Positions 24,592 through 33,171 of a stretch of DNA of 36,767 bases are shown piece by piece. A model generated the notes under the pieces. It saw only the letters and a list, made by a program, of their open reading frames with translations, searched no databases and was not told the origin of the DNA. The DNA is from Desulfovibrio sp. UBA2564 (GTDB lineage: Bacteria; Desulfobacterota; Desulfovibrionia; Desulfovibrionales; Desulfovibrionaceae), in NCBI GenBank assembly GCA_002340305.1, contig DDLU01000235.1, positions 1 through 36,767 on the forward strand, in the 5' to 3' direction. Position numbers and translations under genes: made by a program. The number at the start of each line of letters is the position of its first letter. Within the stretch, counting starts at the first letter, position 1.

Positions 24592-25821
24592 CTAGGTGGT
24601 AATAATTTTAATGGCAGCAACTGCCGCTTCAACCTGTTTGATAGCTTGTCCCCGGGTTTCAGCTCTGGCCATAACTACTCCGGCACGGGCAGGATGGCTG
24701 GTTGCAGGGGAAATAGTTTCGCCCACGGCAGTGCGGATTTCAACCATGCTGATACCATCCATAGTTTTAGCTTCTTCTACTCCCTCAATTGCTAGCACCT
24801 TTCCCGGTTTGGGGAAAATGTAACGCTGAGCCACACCTTTTTGAAAGGAAGGGACCATATCTTCGGGGTCAGGTGTTTCGCCAAGTGCAAGTTTGATGGC
24901 TGTGCCGACAAAATCAACCCCGGTGTTCCATGGGATCTCGTGGGAGCAGAAATAGCCGCCTGAAAGACGGGCCGCCATTTCAATTACATAAGCTTTGCCT
25001 TCGTGCAGGACCATGTCACCTTTGAACATGGAATTTTCAATGCCAAGGGCAATTGCGGCCTGACCGGAAAGTTCTTTTATCGCCCGTTGCTCGCCATGTT
25101 CCAGAAATGAAGGCAGATCGCCGCCATTCTCAATGATATTGGGTGCGAACCGGTCAATAAATTCATAGTTGCGGTCTGAGAATCCGGGGCAGTACGCTTT
25201 TCCCCTAACCACAAATCCTTCGGTGCTGATTTGCGGCCCATCGAGACATTTTTCCACCATGACCCTTCCGGTGGTTGATTCCTTTTGCGCACATTCAAAG
25301 GCCCATGCAGGATCGGGCATGTCGCTTGAACCATAAACAAGGCGCAGCACCCCACGCGCACCTCGGCTGTCCACTGGTTTGATGACCAGCGTTTCCCGGC
25401 GTTCAGCTAAGATTTGCGCCAGTTCCCCGGCACTGAAAATTTCCTGATACCACGGGATGGGGATTCCGCATTTTTTGAAGCGGTCCTTCATTGCTTTTTT
25501 GTCTGTTGCTAATCTGGCTGTTTCCTCGCTGACGGCAGTCAAATCAAAGTGATCTGCCACTGCCGCAGCGGTTCCCGGAGCATCTACCGCCGCACATATC
25601 ACACCTTGCGGTTTGCCGCCCTTTTGTGACCATTCAGTCAGGGCGGCAACCGATTTTTCCGGGGTGTAAACACAACCAATGACCGATTCATGGGCGCAAG
25701 CGAATCCGGGAGCCTGAGGGTTGGCATCAACAGCTACCACATGCAGGTCCATTTCATTTGCTCTTTGCAGAACCGGAATAGATTCCAATCCCGCCCCGAT
25801 CACGATGAGTGTCTTTCTCAT
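24592..25821 (-). CDS. ATP-grasp ligase
   Basis: This 409-residue protein has the three-part ATP-grasp build: a preATP Rossmann-like start (LIVIGAGLESI), a central ATP-binding region (KKAMKDRFKKCGIP, LVIKPVDSRGARGV), and a Mg-binding end (GDMVLHEGKAYVIEMAARLSGG). The layout resembles the carbamoyl phosphate synthase-like and PurK-type ATP-grasp enzymes, which join a carboxylate to an amine via an acylphosphate. In this locus it may attach an amino acid or other acid to an amino sugar, which is inference. A structured intergenic element separates it from the gene upstream. Confidence 0.85.
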   Translation of the reverse strand: MRKTLIVIGAGLESIPVLQRANEMDLHVVAVDANPQAPGFACAHESVIGCVYTPEKSVAALTEWSQKGGKPQGVICAAVDAPGTAAAVADHFDLTAVSEETARLATDKKAMKDRFKKCGIPIPWYQEIFSAGELAQILAERRETLVIKPVDSRGARGVLRLVYGSSDMPDPAWAFECAQKESTTGRVMVEKCLDGPQISTEGFVVRGKAYCPGFSDRNYEFIDRFAPNIIENGGDLPSFLEHGEQRAIKELSGQAAIALGIENSMFKGDMVLHEGKAYVIEMAARLSGGYFCSHEIPWNTGVDFVGTAIKLALGETPDPEDMVPSFQKGVAQRYIFPKPGKVLAIEGVEEAKTMDGISMVEIRTAVGETISPATSHPARAGVVMARAETRGQAIKQVEAAVAAIKIITT

Positions 25822-25849
25822 ATTCTCTGTGACGGTTTGCCACTTAAAG

Positions 25850-25926
25850 CGGCGAAGCCCTATTAAAAGGTTTTGGGATCCTTAAACCCTTTTGCAAAAG
25901 GGCTTAAGGATCCGGCAGGGTCGCCG
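25850..25926 (-). repeat. Intergenic double-stem palindromic element
   Basis: An inner hairpin (25876-25913) has two arms of 19 nt. In the transcribed minus strand 18 pairs are Watson-Crick and the remaining one is G-U; on the plus strand the same position is an A-C mismatch. It is enclosed by an outer stem pairing the complement of 25918-25926 with that of 25850-25860 (CGGCGA with UCGCCG plus CCC with GGG, separated by a 2 nt bulge). This resembles REP-type or MITE-like intergenic palindromes. It could also protect or attenuate the mRNA between the SpsF-like fusion and the ATP-grasp gene. There is no T tract for a classical terminator. Confidence 0.65.
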
Positions 25927-25938
25927 AAGGCCTTCTCG

Positions 25939-27144
25939 TTACACAGGCTTACGGCAGACCATAAAAGTATTTTGTCCCTTAGGATCATCAGGGAATACAA
26001 TGCGTCCCTGCTTGATGCCTGTGGTCTGCATGATTTCAAAATGTTCAGAACAGAGTCCGCTGATCTCCTGAAGGGAGAACTCGTGCAGATGTTGTGAATT
26101 AACCGGGATATGCCCGAGACTGTTCTGGGGAGTGCTTAGAATCAGCAGACCTCCCGGCTTGAGTATGCGTTGCATTTCCTTGAAGAAAGGAGCGGGATTG
26201 ACATGTTCCACAGTTTCAAAACTAGTCACTGCGTCAAAAGAGCCATCGTTGAAACTTAAGCCGGTCACATCTCCGGTCTGGAAGGTGATGTTATCAAAAT
26301 ATTTGCCGGATGAGGCCAGACGCACGGTCTCGATATCAAGGTCGGCAGCAACGACTTTATCTGCTTTGCCAGCCAGCATCCGCGCCCCGTATCCGGGACC
26401 GCAGGCACAGTCCAGAACCTGTGCTTCCGGGCTGATATAATCGAGGGCCAGTTCGTAATGAAAGCTGAGTTGGTCCCCGGCACTGATGCCTTGACGCTGA
26501 TCCACATTCATGTTCCCGGCGATGTAAACTTGCTCAGCGGTCTGGCGGCATTTCTTCAGCCACTCTTCGCTGACAGTAGGTCCGGCAACGCGGGCGCATC
26601 TGAATTCTTCAGCTTCATTGAAAAGGAAAAATTTGGGATGCACGCGGTAGGGCGCACCGTTGGGGCGTTCTTCAAGAATGGCGAGAGCTTTCTTAAGTGC
26701 GCCAAGCCGGTAAACATCCGCAGTCAGCTGAATGGGGAAATCATCTTCTGTTTTTACACAGTCCAGATTTTCCTTTTCTGCCTGATCCAGCATGGTCCGG
26801 GCATGGTCGGCCAGCCAACCGAAATGAAGTCCATCGACCCGGATAAATAAATCCTGATCATCTGCATCTTCAAGTGCTGTTACCATGCGTTCCAATGGAC
26901 TGTCATCATGTCCGTAAAAAACACTGACTTTATTTTGCGGAAACATTTCCGGGATTTCATCAAGCTTGCCATCACGGTCAAACTCAGGTGCGATGATCCT
27001 TACATCGGCTGCGGGGAATTCCTTAAGCGCGCTTTCGATGGTCAGGGCCACCACCGGACATCCGTCCACCTCGTTCATGCACCAGTCTGGCGCGCCGCTC
27101 CAAGCCCTAGATGCCGCCTGTACCAGAATAATTGGAGTCTCCAT
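25939..27144 (-). CDS. SpsF-like nucleotidyltransferase fused to a methyltransferase
   Basis: In this 401-residue protein, residues about 1-185 follow the SpsF-type cytidylyltransferase pattern (strand IILVQAAS, then SVFYGHDDSPLERMVTAL, DLFIRVDG). The nucleotide-binding loop usually reading R-x-G-S-T-R-L-P-G-K is absent, replaced by SRAWSGAPDW. Residues about 235-400 are a class I methyltransferase with VLDCACGPGYGARM (243-256), VAADLD and FDAVTSFETVEHV. The fusion suggests one polypeptide that handles and methylates a nucleotide-linked sugar, with the first half possibly inactive. Its start overlaps the stop of the TIGR04372 gene by 1 nt (TGATG). Confidence 0.8.
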   Translation of the reverse strand: METPIILVQAASRAWSGAPDWCMNEVDGCPVVALTIESALKEFPAADVRIIAPEFDRDGKLDEIPEMFPQNKVSVFYGHDDSPLERMVTALEDADDQDLFIRVDGLHFGWLADHARTMLDQAEKENLDCVKTEDDFPIQLTADVYRLGALKKALAILEERPNGAPYRVHPKFFLFNEAEEFRCARVAGPTVSEEWLKKCRQTAEQVYIAGNMNVDQRQGISAGDQLSFHYELALDYISPEAQVLDCACGPGYGARMLAGKADKVVAADLDIETVRLASSGKYFDNITFQTGDVTGLSFNDGSFDAVTSFETVEHVNPAPFFKEMQRILKPGGLLILSTPQNSLGHIPVNSQHLHEFSLQEISGLCSEHFEIMQTTGIKQGRIVFPDDPKGQNTFMVCRKPV

Positions 27145-28688
27145 CAGCTGTCCTTCGAGTTAAATAGTTCGTTCGCGTGTTTTTTCAAGAAAAATGCACT
27201 GATCGGGGTTTCAAAACGGGTGTTGTAGTTAGAGATTTTTAGGTGCGAAAGGTAATGCTGCTGCCGCCTTTTCTCTTCATCAGTAGGCTGGTTCTTCCCA
27301 TTCACCTTCAAATACATTTCCTTAATAGCTTCCAGAAGTTCATTTTCTGTATTGTCAATAACCGTAAAATTCGAATCTGCAAAGTTTTCAATCGGCCATT
27401 TGCTAATTCCAGAGGCGATTATTTCAGGAATGCTTAAAATTCGCCCTGATGATTCTGATCGGATAAGTTTAAACATGGCTAGATCGTCCGGGGAGCAGTA
27501 TTCAATAACTTCCAGTCGGACTACGTTTATGCGCAGGCAGGGAATTCGAAAAATATTCGCCACATGCATTGGGCCGCTCTGCGCACCAACAAAGAATTTA
27601 CATGTTGCGGGTAAATAGATGTCCATGAAATCGTTTTGCTTTCCGCTACAGGCATAGTCCACAAAATTGGGATGTTCTATTTTAAGCGGTTCCTGCACGA
27701 TGGAGCCGATTCTGATAACGTTGTATCCCAAGTCCAGCAGTTCTTCGGCCCCGGCTTTGAAGGTGGAAATATCCATGTTGCGGGGTTCCTGCATATCCCC
27801 GTCACTTCCGGGCATGGTTTGTTGCAGGAAGGCAGAGTCCCGGCCCAGCAGGCAGACATGCGGACGCTGCGGATCAAGACCGAGGGCTTTGATCTCGCAT
27901 TTGCCGCGCTCATGTTCCTGAGGAGTGAAGTCCACGTGGTTACCAGTTTGCTGGATTAAACATTCGAAGTCCCGTCCAAGGGCGATGGTCCGGGTATTTA
28001 GTTTTAACTCGTGCTTATTACTTAGATTAAAAAACAGCACCGCTTCATGCAGATAGCGAAATTTATCGTTGATACGCATCTTGCGGGAAAACAGTTTCCC
28101 CAAAGTCTCGTTAGCGACTTGACCGTCCTTGAAGTAAAAAAGGTCGAGGAAACCTTCATGTCTGCCCAGTTCTTTTTCTGAAAGGTAAATTTCACAATCA
28201 AGGGCCAGATGCCCCAGCCGTGGAGAGTAGATTTCTGCCACTCGCAGAGGTTTGAACAGGGAGGTAGCTTTGATCAGCAGAGCCAAAGAGCCGAGTGCTG
28301 CCCATTTGCAGATTTCTTTAACCGGATTTGGTTTCAGGCCACTTTCTGCTGGGGATATTTTGTCTCTGACACAGGTATTTATGCGCAGGTCATAGAAATT
28401 TTGGTAAAACGAAACAGCACGGACCACATTGCCGTGGTCATAGGTCATACCGCAGACGACAACTACTTCATGCGGCCTGAAAAATAGTATAGCTTTCAGC
28501 AACGGCGGGAAAAGGGCGTGAAAGATGCCGGAGAAAAAAACAGCCTGTTCGTCGTTAAAGGCTTCCTGATCCCGTTTTGGCAGCAGGAGTATTGCGTCCA
28601 CTTCGCTGCGGTCCAAAGCTTCAAGGAAGTCCTTGATATGGCATTGCTGGGCAGTGCCGATGATAAGCAGGCGTTTGCGGTCAGCCAT
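27144..28688 (-). CDS. TIGR04372-type glycosyltransferase
   Basis: This 514-residue protein has a C-terminal half matching the pattern of TIGR04372 family glycosyltransferases. It shows HVCLLGRDSAF, a second nucleotide-binding strand YNVIRIGSI, YACSGKQNDFMDIYL, then FFVGAQSGPMHVANIF and a conserved Asn/Arg strand. The N-terminal part (about 1-150) has a GT-B-like Rossmann start (LLIIGTAQQCHI). There is a short hydrophobic stretch at about 143-157 but no convincing membrane helix. It overlaps the SpsF-like fusion by 1 nt and lies 7 nt from the second transketolase. Confidence 0.8.
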   Translation of the reverse strand: MADRKRLLIIGTAQQCHIKDFLEALDRSEVDAILLLPKRDQEAFNDEQAVFFSGIFHALFPPLLKAILFFRPHEVVVVCGMTYDHGNVVRAVSFYQNFYDLRINTCVRDKISPAESGLKPNPVKEICKWAALGSLALLIKATSLFKPLRVAEIYSPRLGHLALDCEIYLSEKELGRHEGFLDLFYFKDGQVANETLGKLFSRKMRINDKFRYLHEAVLFFNLSNKHELKLNTRTIALGRDFECLIQQTGNHVDFTPQEHERGKCEIKALGLDPQRPHVCLLGRDSAFLQQTMPGSDGDMQEPRNMDISTFKAGAEELLDLGYNVIRIGSIVQEPLKIEHPNFVDYACSGKQNDFMDIYLPATCKFFVGAQSGPMHVANIFRIPCLRINVVRLEVIEYCSPDDLAMFKLIRSESSGRILSIPEIIASGISKWPIENFADSNFTVIDNTENELLEAIKEMYLKVNGKNQPTDEEKRRQQHYLSHLKISNYNTRFETPISAFFLKKHANELFNSKDS

Positions 28689-28695
28689 TACGCTC

Positions 28696-29625
28696 CTATT
28701 TTCGTTTCATGACCCGGCGCACCGCAGCAGCGATATCTTCGGGCATAAGTCCGTATTCACGGGCAAGGTCTTCCGGTTCCCCGGAACTTCCGAAAACGTC
28801 ATCAATCGCCACCCGTTCAACAGGGACAGGATGGCTTTCGCAGACGATTTCCATGACAGCACCTCCAAGACCGCCGTACTTATTGTGGTCCTCGCAGGTC
28901 ACAATGGCTCTGGTATCCTTGGCAGCCTGGATTACTGCTGTTTCGTCCATGGGTTTGAGCCAGCTCATGTTCAGCACTCTACAGAAAATGCCTTCTTCTG
29001 CGAGTTTTTGGGCTGCCTGCAATGCGCGATGGACCATGCCCCCCACAGCCATGATGGTACAGTCTTCGCCCTCGGTAAGAACTTGTGCCTTGCCCGGTTC
29101 GGATACCGTATTTGAATCAAACACATCGGGCAGGGGGCTGCGTCCGGTGCGCAGGTATAGCGGCCCATGAGTATCCAGCAGGTGGGGAAGTATAGCGCGC
29201 ATCTCCACCGGATCAGCAGGGGAGACTACGGTCATGTTGGGGATGGAGCGGTAAATGGAAATATCTTCCAGAGCCTGATGGGTGGCTCCGTCCGGGCCGA
29301 CATCAAGTCCAAGATGGCTGGCGGCGATTTTTACATTGAAATCAGGGTAGGCGATGGAGTTACGGGCCTGCTCCAGAGCACGCATGGAAGCAAACACTGC
29401 GTAACAGGTCACGATAGGGATAATCCCGGATTCAGCCAGTCCCGCAGCCATGGAGAACATGTTTTGTTCGGCAATGGCGCATTGGATAAAGCGGTCCGGG
29501 TAGGCTTTGCGGAAATGGTAGGTTCCGGTTCCTCCGGCTACGTCGGCATCAAGGACTACGAAATCATCACGGACGGCAGCAAGCTCTACAAGGGCTTTAC
29601 CGAATTCATCTCTCATATTCTGCAT
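28696..29625 (-). CDS. Transketolase C-terminal subunit (second copy)
   Basis: This 309-residue subunit has the ordinary catalytic glutamate motif CAIAEQNMFSMAAGLA (E53). Later it has the standard THQALEDISIYRSIPNM segment that forms the substrate channel, and a C-terminal DHNKYGGLGGAVMEI. It fits classical transketolase/DXS C-terminal subunits more closely than the copy at 4613-5533. GAGGAG lies upstream and the start overlaps the stop of the N-terminal subunit by one base (TAATG), so they are coupled. It probably works with the SDR encoded just upstream. Confidence 0.92.
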   Translation of the reverse strand: MQNMRDEFGKALVELAAVRDDFVVLDADVAGGTGTYHFRKAYPDRFIQCAIAEQNMFSMAAGLAESGIIPIVTCYAVFASMRALEQARNSIAYPDFNVKIAASHLGLDVGPDGATHQALEDISIYRSIPNMTVVSPADPVEMRAILPHLLDTHGPLYLRTGRSPLPDVFDSNTVSEPGKAQVLTEGEDCTIMAVGGMVHRALQAAQKLAEEGIFCRVLNMSWLKPMDETAVIQAAKDTRAIVTCEDHNKYGGLGGAVMEIVCESHPVPVERVAIDDVFGSSGEPEDLAREYGLMPEDIAAAVRRVMKRK

Positions 29626-30461
29626 TAGATTGGCTCCTCACATCCGCATTCGCGCAGGGCGCATTCCCGTTCTTCCCCGGTGGGGCAAAGGCTGCCGTGC
29701 CATTTAGGCACATTTTCCATGTATGAAATACCTTTACCTTTCACGGTGTGGGCGATGATTATGGTCGGCCTGCCTGCTGTTGTTCGGGCGCGGTAAAAAG
29801 CATTTTCGATCTCGCGAAAATTATGTCCGTCAATTTCAATAACCTGCCAGCGGAAAGCTTTGAATTTGTCGCTTAGCGGCTCAAGGGCGGTGATGTTTTC
29901 ATTGAGGTCATCACTTTGAAATTTATTGTAATCCACAACTGCAACGATGTTATCGAGCTTGTGGTGAGCACCGAACATGCAGCCTTCCCAGATCTGGCCT
30001 TCGTTCAGTTCCCCGTCGCCGAGCAGGACGTAAGTGCGGTTGTCGCGTTCCGCCCGTTTCGCACCAAGAGCGCAGCCCAGCGCAAAGGAAAAGCCCTGCC
30101 CCAGAGAACCGGAATTGAATTCCACCCCCGGAGTTTTAATGCGGTCCGGGTGTCCCTGCAACATACCGCCAGCGTGACGTAGTTTTTTGAATTCCTCCTT
30201 TGAGAAGAATCCTTTTTCCGCCAGCGCGGCGTAAAGAGTCAGGCAGGAATGCCCTTTGGAAAGAATAAAACGGTCCCGGCAGGGATCGTCCATGTTTTCC
30301 GGGCTGAAATTCATCTCTTTGGCAAAGAGGTAGCTGACTACTTCTACACAGGAGAGGGAACCGCCGGGATGCCCTGATCCGGCATGGCAGTTCATGGTGA
30401 TGATGGACTTGCGCAGCTCGGCTGCGAAATCTTTTAGCTCTTGGTAATCGGGCTGATCCAT
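29625..30461 (-). CDS. Transketolase N-terminal subunit (second copy)
   Basis: This 278-residue thiamine-diphosphate-binding half has GDGELNEGQIWEG (GDG at 148-150) and N179, with HAGSGHPGGSLS and SKGHSCLTLYA as in standard transketolases. GGAG precedes the ATG. It lies 18 nt from the SDR gene and is coupled to its C-terminal partner. A cell normally has a full-length housekeeping transketolase, so this and the other pair are likely dedicated to special sugars. Confidence 0.92.
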   Translation of the reverse strand: MDQPDYQELKDFAAELRKSIITMNCHAGSGHPGGSLSCVEVVSYLFAKEMNFSPENMDDPCRDRFILSKGHSCLTLYAALAEKGFFSKEEFKKLRHAGGMLQGHPDRIKTPGVEFNSGSLGQGFSFALGCALGAKRAERDNRTYVLLGDGELNEGQIWEGCMFGAHHKLDNIVAVVDYNKFQSDDLNENITALEPLSDKFKAFRWQVIEIDGHNFREIENAFYRARTTAGRPTIIIAHTVKGKGISYMENVPKWHGSLCPTGEERECALRECGCEEPI

Positions 30462-30479
30462 TGGTTCTCCCAGTTCTCC

Positions 30480-31229
30480 TTAGAAATACAGTCCGCCGTT
30501 GACGTTAATGGTCTGGGCGGTGATGTAGGAACTTTCATCGGAAGCAAGATAAGCAACGCTGTCCGCCACTTCGGAAGCAGCGGCAAAGCGTTTCAGGAGC
30601 ACATTCTCAGCGGCTTTTTGTACTGCGGGATTCTGCATGCCTGCATCAGCCATATCCGAAACAACCAATCCTGCAGCAACAGTATTGCAGCGGATATTCC
30701 ACCCTGCACCGAAGCGTGCGGCAACTTGAGTCATGGAAATGAGTCCGGCTTTGCTGGCTGCGTAATGGGCAGTACGCGGTCCACCGTATTGTCCGCTTAC
30801 AGAACCGATGTTGACCACGCTGGCTCCCTTGCTGTTCTTAAGCAGTTGAAGGCAGCGCTGGGTGCACAGAAAAGGGCCTTTCAGGTTAACGGACATGATG
30901 CGGTCCCATTCTTCCGGGGTGATCTTGTCAAAATCCTGCGGATCATTGATCCCGGCATTGTTGACCAGCACATCGAGTCTGCCTTCTTTGGCAGTAATAT
31001 CGGCAACAACAGCGTCCACAGAATCAGCATCGCTCACTTCCAATTGCAGGATGCGTACTTTGCCGCCGTCTTTAGAAATTTCGGCTGCTGTTTCTTCCGC
31101 ATTTGTACAGTTGCTTACATAAGTCAGGATGACTTCCGCGCCCTCGGCAGCCAGTTTGTGGCTGATGGCTTTACCGATACCTCGGCCTCCGCCTGTGACC
31201 AGCGCGATTTTATCTTTCAGTCTTTGCAT
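30480..31229 (-). CDS. FabG-like short-chain dehydrogenase
   Basis: This 249-residue classical SDR has the coenzyme motif TGGGRGIG (12-19), NNAG (90-93) and the catalytic triad S143, Y156 and K160 (YAASK). The C-terminus ends in the typical ITAQTINVNGG. It would oxidise or reduce a hydroxy/keto group. The adjacent split transketolase suggests that its substrate is the ketose product or its aldehyde partner rather than an acyl carrier protein. An AGGA ribosome site is present. Confidence 0.9.
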   Translation of the reverse strand: MQRLKDKIALVTGGGRGIGKAISHKLAAEGAEVILTYVSNCTNAEETAAEISKDGGKVRILQLEVSDADSVDAVVADITAKEGRLDVLVNNAGINDPQDFDKITPEEWDRIMSVNLKGPFLCTQRCLQLLKNSKGASVVNIGSVSGQYGGPRTAHYAASKAGLISMTQVAARFGAGWNIRCNTVAAGLVVSDMADAGMQNPAVQKAAENVLLKRFAAASEVADSVAYLASDESSYITAQTINVNGGLYF

Positions 31230-31235
31230 TAAAAT

Positions 31236-32150
31236 TTAGTCCTTTCTGCCTGCCATGAGTACTGCATGGCGGCCGAAACCTGCTTCGGCAAAGCAGTTGT
31301 ATAGCTTATCCAGAACATCGCGATTACCTGTTCCGGTCAGGTTTAATTCAAGAGCCTTACGCATAGCATGGCAGTCGCGGCCCTGTTCCGGGTCGTGCAG
31401 ATAGTTTTTACCCATGAGCAGGAACAGCTCCATAGGGAAAGTTACTTCGTAATGCAGTGGCTCAAAATCCAGTCTGCGCACCAGCTTCTCAAGGGAACTG
31501 CGGTTAAAGAAATTTATATGATGCGGTGGTGCCAGCCACCACGGTTTTTCGCCTAGATCATCGTTCATGACCTTTTGCAGCTTGTTGTAATCGTTGGGCA
31601 CGCCGATAACTATCAATCCGCCGGGGTTCAGCACCTGTCGGCAGATATTAAGCATCCCGATTGGATCAGGCAGATGCTCAAGTACTTCCCAAAGATAGAC
31701 AACGTCAAACTTGCCGATTGAATCCGCACACTCTTGATCAAAAATACCGTGGACCACATCAAGACCGATGGAATTGCAATAGCCAACAGCCTTGTCAGAA
31801 GGCTCGACGCCCTTGGCCTGCCAGCCCATGTCCATTGCCTGCTTGAGAAAGAATCCGTTACCGGAACCGATATCCAGAATGGACCCCTTGCGGTTAAGCT
31901 GCTTTTCAATGGATTCCAGACGGGCTTTGTTGGTAGCTTCGTGCCACTGGGCATCTTCCAGCTGATGCTGGAGCATGAGCGGTTTGTCTTTGACGTGGTA
32001 CTCGTGCTTATAAATACGCTCCAGTTCTTTTTTATCCGGGATGGGGATGATGTGCTTGAAACCGCAGCTTTCGCAATGGATTACATCAAATCCATCAATA
32101 GAATGCAGCACAATGCCGCTGTGATCGATCCAGCATTTTCGGTCACTCAA
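31236..32150 (-). CDS. SAM-dependent methyltransferase with N-terminal Zn-ribbon-like motif
   Basis: This protein of about 304 residues has a Cys-pair (HCESCGF, about residues 26-32), typical of Methyltransf_23-type sugar C-methyltransferases. The SAM motif SILDIGSGNGFF follows, with an acidic strand 2 (GVEPS) and VVYLWEVLEHLPDP. I place the start at TTG 32150 because GGAG lies seven nt upstream. A TTG at 32186 that overlaps the PseG-like gene has no ribosome site. The paired cysteines suggest a C- or N-methyltransferase acting on a nucleotide sugar, but the second half of a Zn site is not obvious. Confidence 0.83.
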   Translation of the reverse strand: MSDRKCWIDHSGIVLHSIDGFDVIHCESCGFKHIIPIPDKKELERIYKHEYHVKDKPLMLQHQLEDAQWHEATNKARLESIEKQLNRKGSILDIGSGNGFFLKQAMDMGWQAKGVEPSDKAVGYCNSIGLDVVHGIFDQECADSIGKFDVVYLWEVLEHLPDPIGMLNICRQVLNPGGLIVIGVPNDYNKLQKVMNDDLGEKPWWLAPPHHINFFNRSSLEKLVRRLDFEPLHYEVTFPMELFLLMGKNYLHDPEQGRDCHAMRKALELNLTGTGNRDVLDKLYNCFAEAGFGRHAVLMAGRKD

Positions 32151-32169
32151 AATATTGCTCCAAGCTTTT

Positions 32170-33171
32170 TTAAATGGCTTCCACAATCCGTGATGCGATG
32201 TTCATGGCCCCGTTTCCGATTTTTAGTCCGGCAGCTTTTGCAGCCATGGACCCTAGCGAACTCTGATCGGAAATGAAATTTTGCAGCTTCAGCACCAGTT
32301 CCCGGTCAGATATGCGGTCAAATTTTCCCAGTGAAACCGCTGCTCCTGAGGCATGCAATGCCGATGCCGAGCGGGCATGATCTTCACTTAAGCAAAGCAG
32401 CATTTGCGGGACTCCGCAGGCTGCAAGCTCGTAAGCGGTCATTCCAAAAGAGGCTATTGATGCGTCGCAGCGTTGCATGGCCAAGGACATGTCCTCTATA
32501 TCATGCAACAATTTCACTCTCTTTCCGTGCTCTACCGTTATCCGGTCGATTTTGTCCAGATGATTGAACATGGGACCGATTACAACTTCGGCCTGCCAAT
32601 CGCATTTAACGGATTTCAAGGCATTGAGGATTTTAAGGGTCAGGTTGTGGGGATCACTGCCGCCCATGGTGATTAGAATTTTGGGTACGGATTGGATTGT
32701 TTTTGGTTTCGCAGGAAGACGAAACTCTTTACGCAAAGGAATGAATTCCCAGCCGCGATAAACTGTTCCTGTAAATCCAGCCCACTCAAGCTCTTTGAAT
32801 TGGGGGACAGGCGGGTAGAAGGCAATGTCTGAGCGCAAGCGGTTGGGGGTGGGGTCGTCGATGGAAATTAAAAGATCAGATGCTGACTTTGCGCGTTGGA
32901 AAAATGAATCTGCGAGAGAAATGCGCAGGTCGAGGACCACAGCGGGCTCGTTACCGAATTCAAAGTGATCGAAGTCCTCAACAGTAATGGTCTCAAATCC
33001 GGCATCATTTATCTTCTTTACAACCGCAGCAGAGCCGCGGAATCCGAATATGGAATCACGCCCGAATCCTTCGCGCAGAGCATTTGCTATGGCAAGACAG
33101 CGTCCGACATGACCGAATCCGGTCTGCGGTCCGGCTTCACATAGAAAGAGAACCGGGTCGTTACTTTTCAT
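32170..33171 (-). CDS. pseG: PseG-like UDP-sugar hydrolase
   Basis: This 333-residue GT-B-fold protein has the PseG-type N-terminal motif TGFGHVGRCLAIANAL, where the His is the catalytic base. It also has ILITMGGSDPHNLT before the second domain, and a donor-site region SFGMTAYELAACGVP. PseG removes UDP from UDP-2,4-diacetamido-2,4,6-trideoxy-altrose in pseudaminic acid synthesis. The ATG at 33171 is chosen because it overlaps the stop of the cytidylyltransferase gene by 11 nt; a longer in-frame start at 33282 would run deep into that gene and adds non-conserved sequence. PseB, PseC and PseH are not in this window, so the true substrate may differ. Confidence 0.78.
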   Translation of the reverse strand: MKSNDPVLFLCEAGPQTGFGHVGRCLAIANALREGFGRDSIFGFRGSAAVVKKINDAGFETITVEDFDHFEFGNEPAVVLDLRISLADSFFQRAKSASDLLISIDDPTPNRLRSDIAFYPPVPQFKELEWAGFTGTVYRGWEFIPLRKEFRLPAKPKTIQSVPKILITMGGSDPHNLTLKILNALKSVKCDWQAEVVIGPMFNHLDKIDRITVEHGKRVKLLHDIEDMSLAMQRCDASIASFGMTAYELAACGVPQMLLCLSEDHARSASALHASGAAVSLGKFDRISDRELVLKLQNFISDQSSLGSMAAKAAGLKIGNGAMNIASRIVEAI

